Positions 27,621 to 35,948 are shown, counted from the first letter of the stretch. The stretch: DNA of 64,000 nt from Rhizobium sp. BK316 (GCF_014193695.1 NZ_JACHZR010000003.1:1-64000), one strand, 5' to 3'. Numbers and translations: made by a program. The notes: a model not told the origin generated them from the sequence alone.

Positions 27621-28608
27621 TCTCCTGAGGCATGGGCTCCTCGGACGCGGGTGCCCTTTTGATGCAGCGGAAACCGAGATGGCTCGTCGAGGTATCCTCC
27701 GGCTCGGCATGACGGGCGGCCGGGCGATAGCGGCGGCAGTAATTCGGTGCGCAAAGATGCGAGCCGCCCTTCAGCACACGGCGCGGAATACGGATATCGG
27801 GCTGGCGCGGGTCGTAGCTCGCCTCCACGCCTCCGCCGCGCGGATTGTTCGGAATGCAGCAGGCTTTTGCCGATGGTTCGGGATGGCGATCGGACCAGTA
27901 GTCCGCGGTCCATTCCCAGACATTGCCGATCATGTCGTAAAGGCCATAGCCGTTCGGCGGAAAGCTGCGAACGGGCGAGGTCCGTTCGTGGCCCTTCGGC
28001 TTCGTGGACTTCACCGGGAAGGTTCCCTGCCATGTATTGGCCATGGGAATGCCGCCCGGCATCAGTTCGTCACCCCAGGCAAATTCCGCATCGTCGAGGC
28101 CGCCACGCGCAGCGAGTTCCCACTCCGCTTCCGTGGGTAGTTCGAGCCCAGCCCAATCCGCATAGGCCTTCGCATCGCACCAGGCCACATGCACGACAGG
28201 ATGGTCGAGTTTGCCGCGCAGGTCGCTGATGCCGCCGAGCGGCCGGCGCCAGTTCGCACCGAATTTGAACGTCCACCACTGCGTGATATCAGGCCCGCTG
28301 ACGGTCTTCGGCTGGAAGAAGAGCAGCGATCCCGCACGCAACATCTCGGGTTTGGCGCCGGGATAATCCTTGGCGTCGGGAGTCTTTTCGGCGAAGGTGA
28401 CATAACCGGTCGCCTTGACGAATTCCGTGAACCTGCGGTTCGTGACCGGGATCTCGTCGATCCAGAAACCGTCGACCTTCACGAGATGGGCAGGCGCCTC
28501 CTCCGGATAGTGATCGTTCGACCCCATGGTGAAGGTTCGTCCGGGAATCCAGACCATGCCTTCGGGTGCCCCGTTCGAGGCATGTGCGTCGCCGAATGCC
28601 AGTGCCAT
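27589..28608 (-). CDS. Formylglycine-generating enzyme family (SUMF1) protein
   Basis: A 339-residue FGE-sulfatase-domain protein: GMVWIPGRTFTMGSNDHYPEE, WCDAKAYADWAG, LPTEAEWELAARGG and GNVWEWTADYW. Unlike many domain relatives it keeps both catalytic, copper-binding cysteines, Cys286 and Cys291, in KGGSHLCAPNYCRRYRP, with the LGFRC ending. True FGEs oxidise a Cys in sulfatases to formylglycine; no sulfatase lies in this window. ATG 28608 has GGAGGTGACG upstream. It heads an operon with the HAD gene, and element D starts 55 bp upstream. Confidence 0.88.
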   Translation of the reverse strand: MALAFGDAHASNGAPEGMVWIPGRTFTMGSNDHYPEEAPAHLVKVDGFWIDEIPVTNRRFTEFVKATGYVTFAEKTPDAKDYPGAKPEMLRAGSLLFFQPKTVSGPDITQWWTFKFGANWRRPLGGISDLRGKLDHPVVHVAWCDAKAYADWAGLELPTEAEWELAARGGLDDAEFAWGDELMPGGIPMANTWQGTFPVKSTKPKGHERTSPVRSFPPNGYGLYDMIGNVWEWTADYWSDRHPEPSAKACCIPNNPRGGGVEASYDPRQPDIRIPRRVLKGGSHLCAPNYCRRYRPAARHAEPEDTSTSHLGFRCIKRAPASEEPMPQENAHKQVHANH

Positions 28609-28662
28609 CGTCACCTCCGGAGTGTGAGCTGAAAGCTTCGCGCGTAAGCGCAGGGGGCGGAA

Positions 28663-28678
28663 GTACGTTACCGTAAAC
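28663..28678 (+). promoter_or_regulatory. Envelope-regulon element D (upstream of FGE/HAD operon)
   Basis: GTACGTTACCGTAAAC, exact consensus, starting 55 bp upstream of the ATG at 28608. It opposes element E; start-to-start distance is 47 bp, exactly 10 bp less than the A-B pair. GGTAA at 28693-28697 and CGTAAA at 28704-28709 lie between. Confidence 0.78.
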
Positions 28679-28709
28679 GCGTTCGCGTATGAGGTAAGGT
28701 CGGCGTAAA

Positions 28710-28724
28710 TTTACGGTAACGTAC
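28710..28724 (-). promoter_or_regulatory. Envelope-regulon element E (before broken transporter gene)
   Basis: TTTACGGTAACGTAC, perfect reverse complement of the 15-bp consensus. It faces the plus-strand remnant whose ATG is at 28775, 51 bp further on. Confidence 0.75.
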
Positions 28725-28774
28725 TTGTTTGCCGGGTCGCGTCTATGTTCTCCTTACCACGGGTATCGGAGGGA

Positions 28775-28955
28775 ATGATGGGCTGCAATCAGGTTTGCGT
28801 CTCGTCTGCTGGCGCTTTTGCCGTGGCTCCTCGGCATGATCGATGCCGCTGCTGCGCAGGAGTCCGACAGCGATCTTGCCAAGAAACTCAGCAATCCGGT
28901 CGCCTCGCTGATCAGCGTTCCCTTTCAGTTTAGCTACGACCATGGCTTCGGCGGT
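28775..28955 (+). pseudogene. N-terminal remnant of outer-membrane transporter-like gene
   Basis: GGAGGGA precedes ATGATG at 28775, but the coherent product is read one frame away: AIRFASRLLALLPWLLGMID (signal peptide), then QESDSDLAKKLSNPVASLIS and VPFQFSYDHGFG. This matches the N-terminus of a family of outer-membrane transporter-like proteins of rhizobia, some labelled neuromedin U in databases. A one-base insertion near 28781 (GGG for GG) breaks the start, and all sequence after about 50 mature residues is lost at the junction with the convergent hydrolase gene. Confidence 0.7.
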
Positions 28956-28989
28956 GTTGCCAGATGTAATGGCCGCGTAAACCATGCCG

Positions 28990-30201
28990 TTACTGTGTCA
29001 ACGGCTCGGATTTCGGGTCGCCCCGCAGTGTATCTTCGACCTTCACCGGCTTTGCTGCGACCGGCGGACGTTCGGCGATTGCCAGCGGGGCGGCGACGGC
29101 CGTACCAGCGACCTTGCCCACTGTTTGCACCGTGCCGCCGACGACGGCGGCAACACCTTCGCCGAGGGTGATATTGGAATCCGTCAGAGGCTGGCCGGCT
29201 ATCAGCCGTTGGCCGATCAGCTGAACGATCTCAGGGCTTTCGGCAAATTTGCCGTGGTTGAGCTTGTCGCCCGTGTCGACCTTCGTCAGATCGATCGCGG
29301 TAATGCCGGCCTCTTCCAGCCTGCTGCGATAGGGCTCCTTGGAGGGGTCGATGGCGCCCAGCCGGGATACTTTTCCGGTGATGAAGCTCGATACCGCCAG
29401 AGCCCGATCATCCTGCGAAACGAAGATCGTGAATTTCGGATGGGGCGTTCCCATCTCCACGAACTGCTTGGCGAAGACCTGTATGTCGATATCGGGCGAG
29501 GCAAGAATGACGTCACGGATCTTGGGGTTCACATGTCCGTCGCGAATGCCCATCTGGCGCAGGGATTCCATGGCGAGCCAGGTTCCCATGGAGTGGGCGA
29601 GGATGGTGATATCCTTGACGCTCGAATCCTGCGCGAGGATCCGTAGCGCCTGTTCGAGTGCGGTTCGCGAATAATTCGTGCTTTCCTTGTCGTATTCGTA
29701 AGCTGTCAGCTTGGCGCGCGAGGGCCAGGTGAAAAGGACCGGCGTGGCCTTCATGCCGCTGTCGTGGACGATCTGGGCCAGCCGGAACACGGAATCCTCA
29801 TATGTATTGTTGAAGCCATGTACGAAGACGAGGGCATGTCCGTCTACAAGATGCTGTTTGAACCAGGCACGTCCATCTGTTCGCGTCTCGAGCTGCTGGA
29901 CCCGCGTGACGGCAAAATCGGTTGCCGGGTTCGGCGGCAGCCGTTCGGGCCATTGAACAGTGCCGGCCGCACGTTTCGGCGGAATGGAAATGGCGATATC
30001 CGTCAGGTAGGGCTTGGGACTGCGCTCACCGTTAAAAAGCGTCGTAGGATCGCCGGAAGGCTGGCGTGTCGTGGCCACCAGCATGTCCACCTGCGACGTC
30101 TTCGGCGTGCTGGCCGTGAGAGCGATAGGGGTCATGACGCCAGTCGGATGGCCGCAGCCTGCAAGCACGCAGAACCCGGCGAGGAGAATGCGTCTCAGCA
30201 T
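28990..30201 (-). CDS. Lipoprotein alpha/beta hydrolase (DUF900)
   Basis: A 403-residue envelope hydrolase. The lipobox LAGC (FCVLAGCGH) predicts a lipidated N-terminal Cys. The hydrolase core has the oxyanion-side HGFNNTYEDS, nucleophile Ser in ILAHSMGTWLAM, acid near ASPDIDI and His region later. DUF900 members are esterase/lipase-like; none has a well-defined substrate that I can name. AGGAAG lies 6 nt before the ATG, and element F starts 57 bp upstream. Confidence 0.85.
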   Translation of the reverse strand: MLRRILLAGFCVLAGCGHPTGVMTPIALTASTPKTSQVDMLVATTRQPSGDPTTLFNGERSPKPYLTDIAISIPPKRAAGTVQWPERLPPNPATDFAVTRVQQLETRTDGRAWFKQHLVDGHALVFVHGFNNTYEDSVFRLAQIVHDSGMKATPVLFTWPSRAKLTAYEYDKESTNYSRTALEQALRILAQDSSVKDITILAHSMGTWLAMESLRQMGIRDGHVNPKIRDVILASPDIDIQVFAKQFVEMGTPHPKFTIFVSQDDRALAVSSFITGKVSRLGAIDPSKEPYRSRLEEAGITAIDLTKVDTGDKLNHGKFAESPEIVQLIGQRLIAGQPLTDSNITLGEGVAAVVGGTVQTVGKVAGTAVAAPLAIAERPPVAAKPVKVEDTLRGDPKSEPLTQ

Positions 30202-30257
30202 GATCGCTTCCTGATTTCACCAGAATGGCACCATAGACTGCACGATTGCGTGGGGAA

Positions 30258-30273
30258 GTAAGTTACCGTAAAC
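30258..30273 (+). promoter_or_regulatory. Envelope-regulon element F (upstream of lipoprotein hydrolase)
   Basis: GTAAGTTACCGTAAAC, one mismatch from consensus, starting 57 bp upstream of the ATG at 30201. A further CCGTAAA is at 30292-30298 and a perfect palindrome GCGTTAACGC at 30299-30308, which overlaps the glycosyltransferase stop. A 6-bp stem CGGGCG/CGCCCG (30275-30280, 30289-30294) is also present and may end the upstream transcript. Confidence 0.7.
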
Positions 30274-30301
30274 GCGGGCGTTAATACGCGCCCGTAAAGC
30301 G

Positions 30302-31405
30302 TTAACGCGACGATGTTGCTTCGCCTGAGATGACATCGCCCCTTTGCACTGGAGAAGACGCTTTCTCAGGAGCGGGTAAGCTCTTCTGCCTCACTTCAGC
30401 ATCGGAGGCGCTGCGCCAGTACTGCCAGCCTTCGCCCTGCAGGAGACCGTTGTCGGAGAGGTCCTTCCAGTGGCGGTAACTGCCGGTGCCGGTATAGGCG
30501 AAGTTCCGGGCGTCTTCGGGGGAGGAATACATCGTATATTCGGCGGTATGCTCCGAGCGGTTTGCGACGTCGGCGACCTTGTGGAGGAAGCTCGACAGGA
30601 ATTTGAAGTGCAGGAGGGCACCGGTGATGCCGACGGCTCCGCGCATTTCGCCGAGGTTGAGGGAGAGCGGCCAGACTTGGTGCGAGGATTTGAGATAGAG
30701 GCGCTCGCCGGATACGTAGATCAGCGGGATCTTGTTGAGCGCCGGACCATCCCAGGTGCGGCCGCGGAAATAGACACGGCCGCGCACGCCGCCCTTGATC
30801 CAGATGGTGCGGCTGTTCCTGTCGAAATGCGATTCATAACCTGAGCGGTCGAAGAGGTTGCACACGTCGAGCGGATTGCAGCCGGGTTCGCAGATGTTTT
30901 CGCTGACGGGATTGCGGCTGTACATGTCGATCATGACCGAGCGCAACGAGCGGGCGCCGACGGATTCCATATAGGCGGTCAGCTGGCTGATCGAGCGCGT
31001 ATCGCAATGCGGATAGACGAGAAACTCATCCGCATCGACATAGAGAACCCATTTTTCCTGGCAATGGCGGTTTATGACCGCGTTGATCCAATCATTGCCG
31101 AAGCGCGCCGCCTTGTAGGAGCCGGTGGCCGAAAGCAGCGAGACATCCTTCATGCCGGACAGGAGTTCGACTGTCCCGTCGCTCGAACCGTTGTCGATGC
31201 AGATGAAGTGCTCGACGCCGAGATCGCGATAATATTGCAGGAAGAACTCCATCCGGTGTCCTTCGTCGCGGATCACGCAGATCAGGACATGGCGGGCCTG
31301 CTTCAGGCTGTCGCGGAGCCCGGCATAGCCGACTTGGCCGGCCTTCAGCGAACGGCGCAGCCGAGCCTTGGCATAGTGCGAGATGCTGGTCGTCAAAGCG
31401 CTCAT
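30302..31405 (-). CDS. Glycosyltransferase (family 2/92-like)
   Basis: A 367-residue predicted GT-A glycosyltransferase. The N-terminal half has CVIRDEGHRMEFFLQYYRDL and CIDNGSSDGT, followed by the metal-binding WVLYVDADEFLVYP. These match the Glyco_tranf_2_4 type used in surface polysaccharide synthesis. AGGAG lies 5-6 nt before the ATG. It is the last minus-strand gene of the polysaccharide locus, about 70 bp downstream of the family 8 enzyme. Confidence 0.85.
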   Translation of the reverse strand: MSALTTSISHYAKARLRRSLKAGQVGYAGLRDSLKQARHVLICVIRDEGHRMEFFLQYYRDLGVEHFICIDNGSSDGTVELLSGMKDVSLLSATGSYKAARFGNDWINAVINRHCQEKWVLYVDADEFLVYPHCDTRSISQLTAYMESVGARSLRSVMIDMYSRNPVSENICEPGCNPLDVCNLFDRSGYESHFDRNSRTIWIKGGVRGRVYFRGRTWDGPALNKIPLIYVSGERLYLKSSHQVWPLSLNLGEMRGAVGITGALLHFKFLSSFLHKVADVANRSEHTAEYTMYSSPEDARNFAYTGTGSYRHWKDLSDNGLLQGEGWQYWRSASDAEVRQKSLPAPEKASSPVQRGDVISGEATSSR

Positions 31406-31474
31406 TTCTACTCCTGAACACTCGCGCCGGTTCTAAGGACCGGCTCTGCCTGCAGGGATCGGGCCGACTTTTCG

Positions 31475-32386
31475 TCAGCAGACATAGTCGCCGGCAAGCA
31501 GGGTCTGGACGCGCGGATTGGGTGTCTCATTCTGCAGGGCATGTCTCATGCGTTCACGCATCGAACGGTATTTGTAAACCACCTTGCGGTCGAAGCTGAT
31601 GCCCCGGTACAGCGCGTTATAGGCAGGGTGGGTCCTGCGCAGATCGATGTAGACCTGGCTTTCGGTATCGCTCCACGGGAAGAACGTGCCGTGCCAGGGT
31701 TTGGGGTGTGCCATGTAGTGGACGATGGCGAGCGAGGACATGTCCACCAGATGCAGGAACTGTTTGGGGAAGTTCCAGCGGTTCGACACCAGGATGAGTG
31801 AAGAACCACATACATAGTTCAATGCGCCCTGATCATGCTTGCCATCGCAGGCGTCCGGGTTGGTGGCAAAGAGCTGCAGCGCTTCCGGCCCGATCCAGCC
31901 GTCGCGGTGGAATTTCAGAACGCCGGCATTGAAGTAACTGCTGTCCTTGCCGTTCTGCAGCAGGCCGTGGATGGAGGTGTAGTCGCGCGCTGCGAAGAAC
32001 TTTCCGGGAGGGGCGAACGCATTTTCGAGATCGGCAAGGCTGCTGACGATCTGTGTGTCGCCATCCAGATAGATGATCTGGGTATAATTATCAGGCAGGA
32101 TCTGGGCGAGTACGAGCTTGGCCATGGTGCTGACGCTGATACGGCCCATGAAATGCGAACCATCGAGCTTGCCGAGGGATTGGTGCAGTGCTTCCGTCGC
32201 ATCCATCAGTTTGACACCACTCAACGCCAGCAGGCTCTTCAGCTCCTCGAAATTGTCCAAATGTTCTGACATGAGAACGCAAACATCCGTCTCAGGATTT
32301 GCAAATTTTCGGGCCTGCAGCGCCGAGAGAATAGTCGGAAAGGAATATTCGACATCCGTAACGTAGGCCACGCACTGATTACTCAT
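31475..32386 (-). CDS. Family 8-type glycosyltransferase
   Basis: A 303-residue GT8-like retaining glycosyltransferase. It shows the nucleotide/metal DxD in IIYLDGDTQIV, a second active-site stretch SSYFNAGVLKFHRDGW and the C-terminal HYMAHPKPWHG (HxxxxKPW). Start 32386 has AAGGAT upstream and begins the fold directly (MSNQCVAYVTDVEY). It probably adds a hexose to the lipid-linked repeat unit of the locus polysaccharide. Confidence 0.85.
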   Translation of the reverse strand: MSNQCVAYVTDVEYSFPTILSALQARKFANPETDVCVLMSEHLDNFEELKSLLALSGVKLMDATEALHQSLGKLDGSHFMGRISVSTMAKLVLAQILPDNYTQIIYLDGDTQIVSSLADLENAFAPPGKFFAARDYTSIHGLLQNGKDSSYFNAGVLKFHRDGWIGPEALQLFATNPDACDGKHDQGALNYVCGSSLILVSNRWNFPKQFLHLVDMSSLAIVHYMAHPKPWHGTFFPWSDTESQVYIDLRRTHPAYNALYRGISFDRKVVYKYRSMRERMRHALQNETPNPRVQTLLAGDYVC

Positions 32387-32669
32387 GGTACAATCCTTCT
32401 CGTAGTTCTTCGTCGGCAACTGTCTTTATCGAGTCTGTAAAAAATTTCTCTTTGTCGAGGTGCTGTCGTGTACTTGTTGCAAGCGGGTAATTTCTGATCC
32501 GATCGGGAGTCGATCGTGTCTCGTCGGCGTTTTGATCACTGTGGATTGTGAGAATATTAACCATTGCTATCGCTCCACGACCAAACGCTGGGCGTTGTGG
32601 ATTTAGCCCTGTAATGTGAAGATCGACATGGGGCGCATGTGGGACGATGGAAAGGAATAAGGCATCGCA

Positions 32670-32966
32670 ATGCTGAACGGCACGATCATTGTGATACTGA
32701 TTTCGCTCGCAGCCGGAGCGGCCATTCGCGCCTGGGCCTTCGCTATTTTCGCAATCGTTGTAGCCCTCGGTTTCGGCATCGTAGCTCATCAAAATGCGTC
32801 GCTGCTTGAAGCCGCCCTTTATGGTCTCGCTATCCTCGTGCTGATGCAGGTCTGCTACGTGACGAGCGTCTTCGTGGTCGGGCTCTGGCGCCGCAGCCGC
32901 AGGCGGACCAAGGATAGTGCGATCGCCGATCCGGCCCCTGTGCCGAGCAAGCAGCAGCAAAGCTGA
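32670..32966 (+). CDS. Small membrane protein in EPS locus (ExoX/Psi-like?)
   Basis: A 98-residue protein with two to three TM segments (IIVILISLAAGAAI, FAIFAIVVALGFGIV, LYGLAILVLMQVCYVTSVF) and a basic, then Gln-rich C-terminal tail (WRRSRRRTKD). AAAGGA precedes the ATG. Its size, topology and place inside an exopolysaccharide locus recall ExoX/Psi-type inhibitors that dampen the initiating transferase, but sequence similarity is too weak to name it. It is the only plus-strand gene among the minus-strand polysaccharide genes. Confidence 0.65.
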   Translation: MLNGTIIVILISLAAGAAIRAWAFAIFAIVVALGFGIVAHQNASLLEAALYGLAILVLMQVCYVTSVFVVGLWRRSRRRTKDSAIADPAPVPSKQQQS

Positions 32967-32995
32967 GATCGCCGACATCTTTTCTGCCCCGCACC

Positions 32996-34447
32996 TCATC
33001 GCGATGAAAATACCGGCGTACTCATCAGAGATGCCGGTGTCCTCTGCAGACGGATCATGCGGTTCGGTTGCGCATAAGGGGCGGTCAGGCAACCGCTTGC
33101 AAGCCCGGCGGTGATGCTGAAAAGCAGGCCGAGGTCAGTGCTGCTTCCAGAAATCGTCGCGGAAGCAATCTGCGCGACGGAGGCGAAAACGGCGGCCATT
33201 CCAATTGCCCGGTTTTCACGGTTCGCCAGTTTGCTGCGGGCAGCAGCCGTCAGAAGACTGTAAAGGAAGAGCACGAAGAGAAGTGTGCCGGTGAGGCCGA
33301 CGTTCGACAGAAGTGCGGCGGCGAAGCTCGATGTGCGAACAGTGCCGAGGCCCGCCCCGAAGGTTGCCGTCTCCACGAAAGAGATGAGCGCCAGCGTGTT
33401 CCAGGCGGTGCGCTCCTCGCCGGATTGCGATTCGAGCTTGTTGGCCAGAGTGATGTTCGCCAAATCGCCGACGGCGTTCCAGGCGCTCGGGATCAATGCT
33501 ACAGCCATGATTACGCAGGGCACCATCAGCAGAGTGATCAAAAGGAAGGTCGCATAAGGACGGGTCGCCTTACCGCTTAAAAGCCGTTTGAGGCTGAAGA
33601 GGATCGCAACGCCGATCATGAAGAGGCCGGCGACATAGGCCGTCGTCGAGGTGCAGAGGATGAGGGTCAGGCCGATCGCTACCGTTGCAAAGCCGGTGAA
33701 GCGGCTCGGGAAACGCTCAAGCCAGAGGATGAGCGTGAAGCTGAAAAATACCAGAGCCGCGGCGCCGTAGGCGCTTGCTTCCGGGAAGGAACCGACAATG
33801 CGCTTGAAGCCGCCGATCACTTCGGCTGTGTGCATTGTGTAGTTGGCGTTGCGCATGAAATCGAGCAGGTCTGGCTGACCTATCGTGAATGTCGCAATGT
33901 CGAGCAGGGCGAAACCCAGGCACACGAGAGCTGTGACGATGAGTTGGCGGGCAATGAAGCGCCCATGTCCAAGCCGGGCAAGACCGCAGACGATGGCGAA
34001 GCAGACGAGGTCGCCGAGCAGGTAGACGGACTGCGTAATATTGGAGGAACCCGGCGCCAGCGGCGATGCCATGATCGACATCAAGCCGGAACTGCTGCGT
34101 GCGGATGAATAGACCAGCGTCGCGCCGGCAAAAATGCGCGGCAGGAAGAAGGCCGATACGGCGGAAAACAGAACATAGGCCGCAAACCAGAAGCCAGGGC
34201 CGGGATAGGCCAGGCTCGTCAGGGCCGCCTGTTTCTGGCGCGGACGCAGCAGCACACCGATCGTGACGAAAAGCAGCAGGAGGTGGCTCGGCTGAATACT
34301 ACTGCCGCCGAGCGCCGGAAGCTGGAAGGCTGCGGCTGCGCCCAGCAGTGTGGAGATGCAAAGCGCCGTGATCGCGAAGCGCGATCCATAATAGACGAGC
34401 GTCAGGCCGAGCAGTAGGACGAGGAAGCCGATCGGTTCAATTGTCAT
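32996..34447 (-). CDS. Wzy/O-antigen-ligase-like polysaccharide polymerase
   Basis: A 483-residue integral membrane protein with about 12 TM segments and a large periplasmic loop (about residues 100-150 and again near 330-370, LANKLESQSGEERTAWNTL). The pattern and the motif region GSFPEASAYGAAALVFFSF fit Wzy/O-antigen-ligase-type polymerases that join lipid-linked repeat units in the periplasm. GGAGG lies 6 nt before the ATG, whose first bases overlap the stop of a 30-codon ORF. Confidence 0.78.
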   Translation of the reverse strand: MTIEPIGFLVLLLGLTLVYYGSRFAITALCISTLLGAAAAFQLPALGGSSIQPSHLLLLFVTIGVLLRPRQKQAALTSLAYPGPGFWFAAYVLFSAVSAFFLPRIFAGATLVYSSARSSSGLMSIMASPLAPGSSNITQSVYLLGDLVCFAIVCGLARLGHGRFIARQLIVTALVCLGFALLDIATFTIGQPDLLDFMRNANYTMHTAEVIGGFKRIVGSFPEASAYGAAALVFFSFTLILWLERFPSRFTGFATVAIGLTLILCTSTTAYVAGLFMIGVAILFSLKRLLSGKATRPYATFLLITLLMVPCVIMAVALIPSAWNAVGDLANITLANKLESQSGEERTAWNTLALISFVETATFGAGLGTVRTSSFAAALLSNVGLTGTLLFVLFLYSLLTAAARSKLANRENRAIGMAAVFASVAQIASATISGSSTDLGLLFSITAGLASGCLTAPYAQPNRMIRLQRTPASLMSTPVFSSR

Positions 34448-34536
34448 GCCGCAACCTCCGACGCAGATCGAAGATACCCTGCCGCTACGCCGCGCAGGTC
34501 CTGCGTGCGGTACAACAAGACGGCAAATGCAGACAT
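34444..34536 (-). CDS. 30-codon ORF overlapping the polymerase start
   Basis: A short frame, MSAFAVLLYRTQDLRGVAAG and on to SASEVAA, with GGAG about 9 nt before its ATG. Its TGA overlaps the polymerase ATG (ATGA). This layout suggests translational coupling or a remnant of a lost gene between the export protein and polymerase genes. No homologue is recognised and coding is not proven. Confidence 0.35.
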   Translation of the reverse strand: MSAFAVLLYRTQDLRGVAAGYLRSASEVAA

Positions 34537-34580
34537 GAACTCAACTCCAACGCTAACAGGCATATTCCTATCGTGGTCTC

Positions 34581-35948
34581 CTAGTTTGATCCCGTCTGCG
34601 ATACCCAGTTCGGACGGGGCGCATCGGTTCGGGCTACATTAGGAATGAGGGCGGCGGCTGGCTGTTGGGGCTGCGATGCAGCAGATGAGGCATCGGTAGC
34701 GGCCTCGACGCCGATCTCGATGATGTCATGCGGCAACAGGGCCGTGTTCTCGTCTGCGACGATATTGCTGTAGCTGCCGTCCTCGTTGCGGCGAACGATC
34801 TTGAAGTTCTTTTTGGTTGTGCCGAGGAGCGTCGATTCCGCACCCATGCGGGCGAGTTCGGCGCTGTATCCAGCCTGATCGCCGAGAAGCTGCGCCACCT
34901 GCATGTCGATCCCCGCCTTGTTGATCGCGAGGTTGATCGTATTCAGCTCTTGCTGGTTTTCGGCATTACGCTTGTTGATGATGTCGGCCTTTTCGCGCTG
35001 GCTCTCATTCAGACCCTGACGCGATTTAGTAAGCGCGATCTCCAGATCCAGCAATTCGCTCTGGGTTTCTGCCAAGCTTCGATCGACGGAAAATTGGCGG
35101 GTATTGCTGGTCAGGCCCTTGCTGACGAGGGTATTGACGTTGTTCAGTTCCTGCTGTGCGAGATCGATCTGCCGCTTCTGGGAAACGATCTTGGCCTCGA
35201 GAGACTGGATTTCCTGTGTGTAAAGACGGCTCAGATCATCGGCCGCCTCGACTTTACTGTTGGTCTCGACAGCCCGCAGGCGCATCAGGTTCAGTTCCTC
35301 TGCCTTGAGCTTGTCGATATCGGGTACGCCGGCGATCTCCGAGGGAATGCCGAAATCGGACTGACCGGCGATCTCGGCACGCAGGCGTGCTGCACGCATC
35401 AAGAGATCGCGTCGGTTCAGGACGGCTGTGCGATAGTCGCCGGCCGCCTGAATGCGGTCTCGGTCGTAGTAGCTGCTGTCGTCACGCGCCCGCATGTAGC
35501 CGCCTGCGATGCTGACGGCTTTGATGACGGTCATATTGGCCTCGAAGGGATAGCGTCCCGGCCGCTCGATACTGCCGTTGACGAAGATCGGCGCATGCTG
35601 GTCAATTTCGACGGCGATGAAAGGCCTTACCGGAAGATCGGCTTTTTCGGCCAGCGCGTCTGAAATGGCATCCGACAGCTGCTCGGTCGTCTGACCGGAG
35701 GCTCTGATCTGGCCGGCGATCGGGATCGAAAGATTGCCTGCGTCATCGACGCTGTAGGTTCCATCGAGAGCTTCCCAGCTCGCATATTTGGAATCGGTGG
35801 AACGCCATTCCACGACCCGCAGCTTTATCTTGTCCTCGGGGACGAGCGTATAGCTGTCGGCATGAGCAGCGCTCCATCCCATCGCGCAGGTAAAGACGGC
35901 GGCAAGGCCAACGAACGGAAGACGATCAAGGAAAGACATGGGCCACAT
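34581..35948 (-). CDS. Polysaccharide export protein (Wza/ExoF-like)
   Basis: A 455-residue periplasmic/outer-membrane export protein. It has a signal peptide (ending AAHADS), a Poly_export domain near 35-120 (YTLVPEDKIKLRVVEW, YSVDDAGNLSIPIAGQIRA), an SLBB-like stretch (FVNGSIERPGRYPFEANMTV) and then a long coiled coil (~200-370) as in ExoF of rhizobia. It has no lipobox, unlike Wza. GGAGG lies 11 nt before the ATG. It likely works with the Wzc-like protein encoded upstream. Confidence 0.88.
   Translation of the reverse strand: MWPMSFLDRLPFVGLAAVFTCAMGWSAAHADSYTLVPEDKIKLRVVEWRSTDSKYASWEALDGTYSVDDAGNLSIPIAGQIRASGQTTEQLSDAISDALAEKADLPVRPFIAVEIDQHAPIFVNGSIERPGRYPFEANMTVIKAVSIAGGYMRARDDSSYYDRDRIQAAGDYRTAVLNRRDLLMRAARLRAEIAGQSDFGIPSEIAGVPDIDKLKAEELNLMRLRAVETNSKVEAADDLSRLYTQEIQSLEAKIVSQKRQIDLAQQELNNVNTLVSKGLTSNTRQFSVDRSLAETQSELLDLEIALTKSRQGLNESQREKADIINKRNAENQQELNTINLAINKAGIDMQVAQLLGDQAGYSAELARMGAESTLLGTTKKNFKIVRRNEDGSYSNIVADENTALLPHDIIEIGVEAATDASSAASQPQQPAAALIPNVARTDAPRPNWVSQTGSN

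Noticed and set aside
24054..30273. The repeated element as a mobile repeat or CRISPR-like array
   Set aside because: Copies are not tandem with unique spacers, there are no cas genes or transposase, and their position relative to start codons is fixed.
30275..30294. Stem-loop CGGGCG/CGCCCG as terminator of the glycosyltransferase transcript
   Set aside because: Short stem, no T-run on the minus strand, and it overlaps the regulon element region; mentioned there rather than called separately.
32379..33092. 237-codon minus-strand reading frame
   Set aside because: It overlaps the better-supported small membrane protein gene on the opposite strand and the ends of both neighbours, and its product has no domain features.
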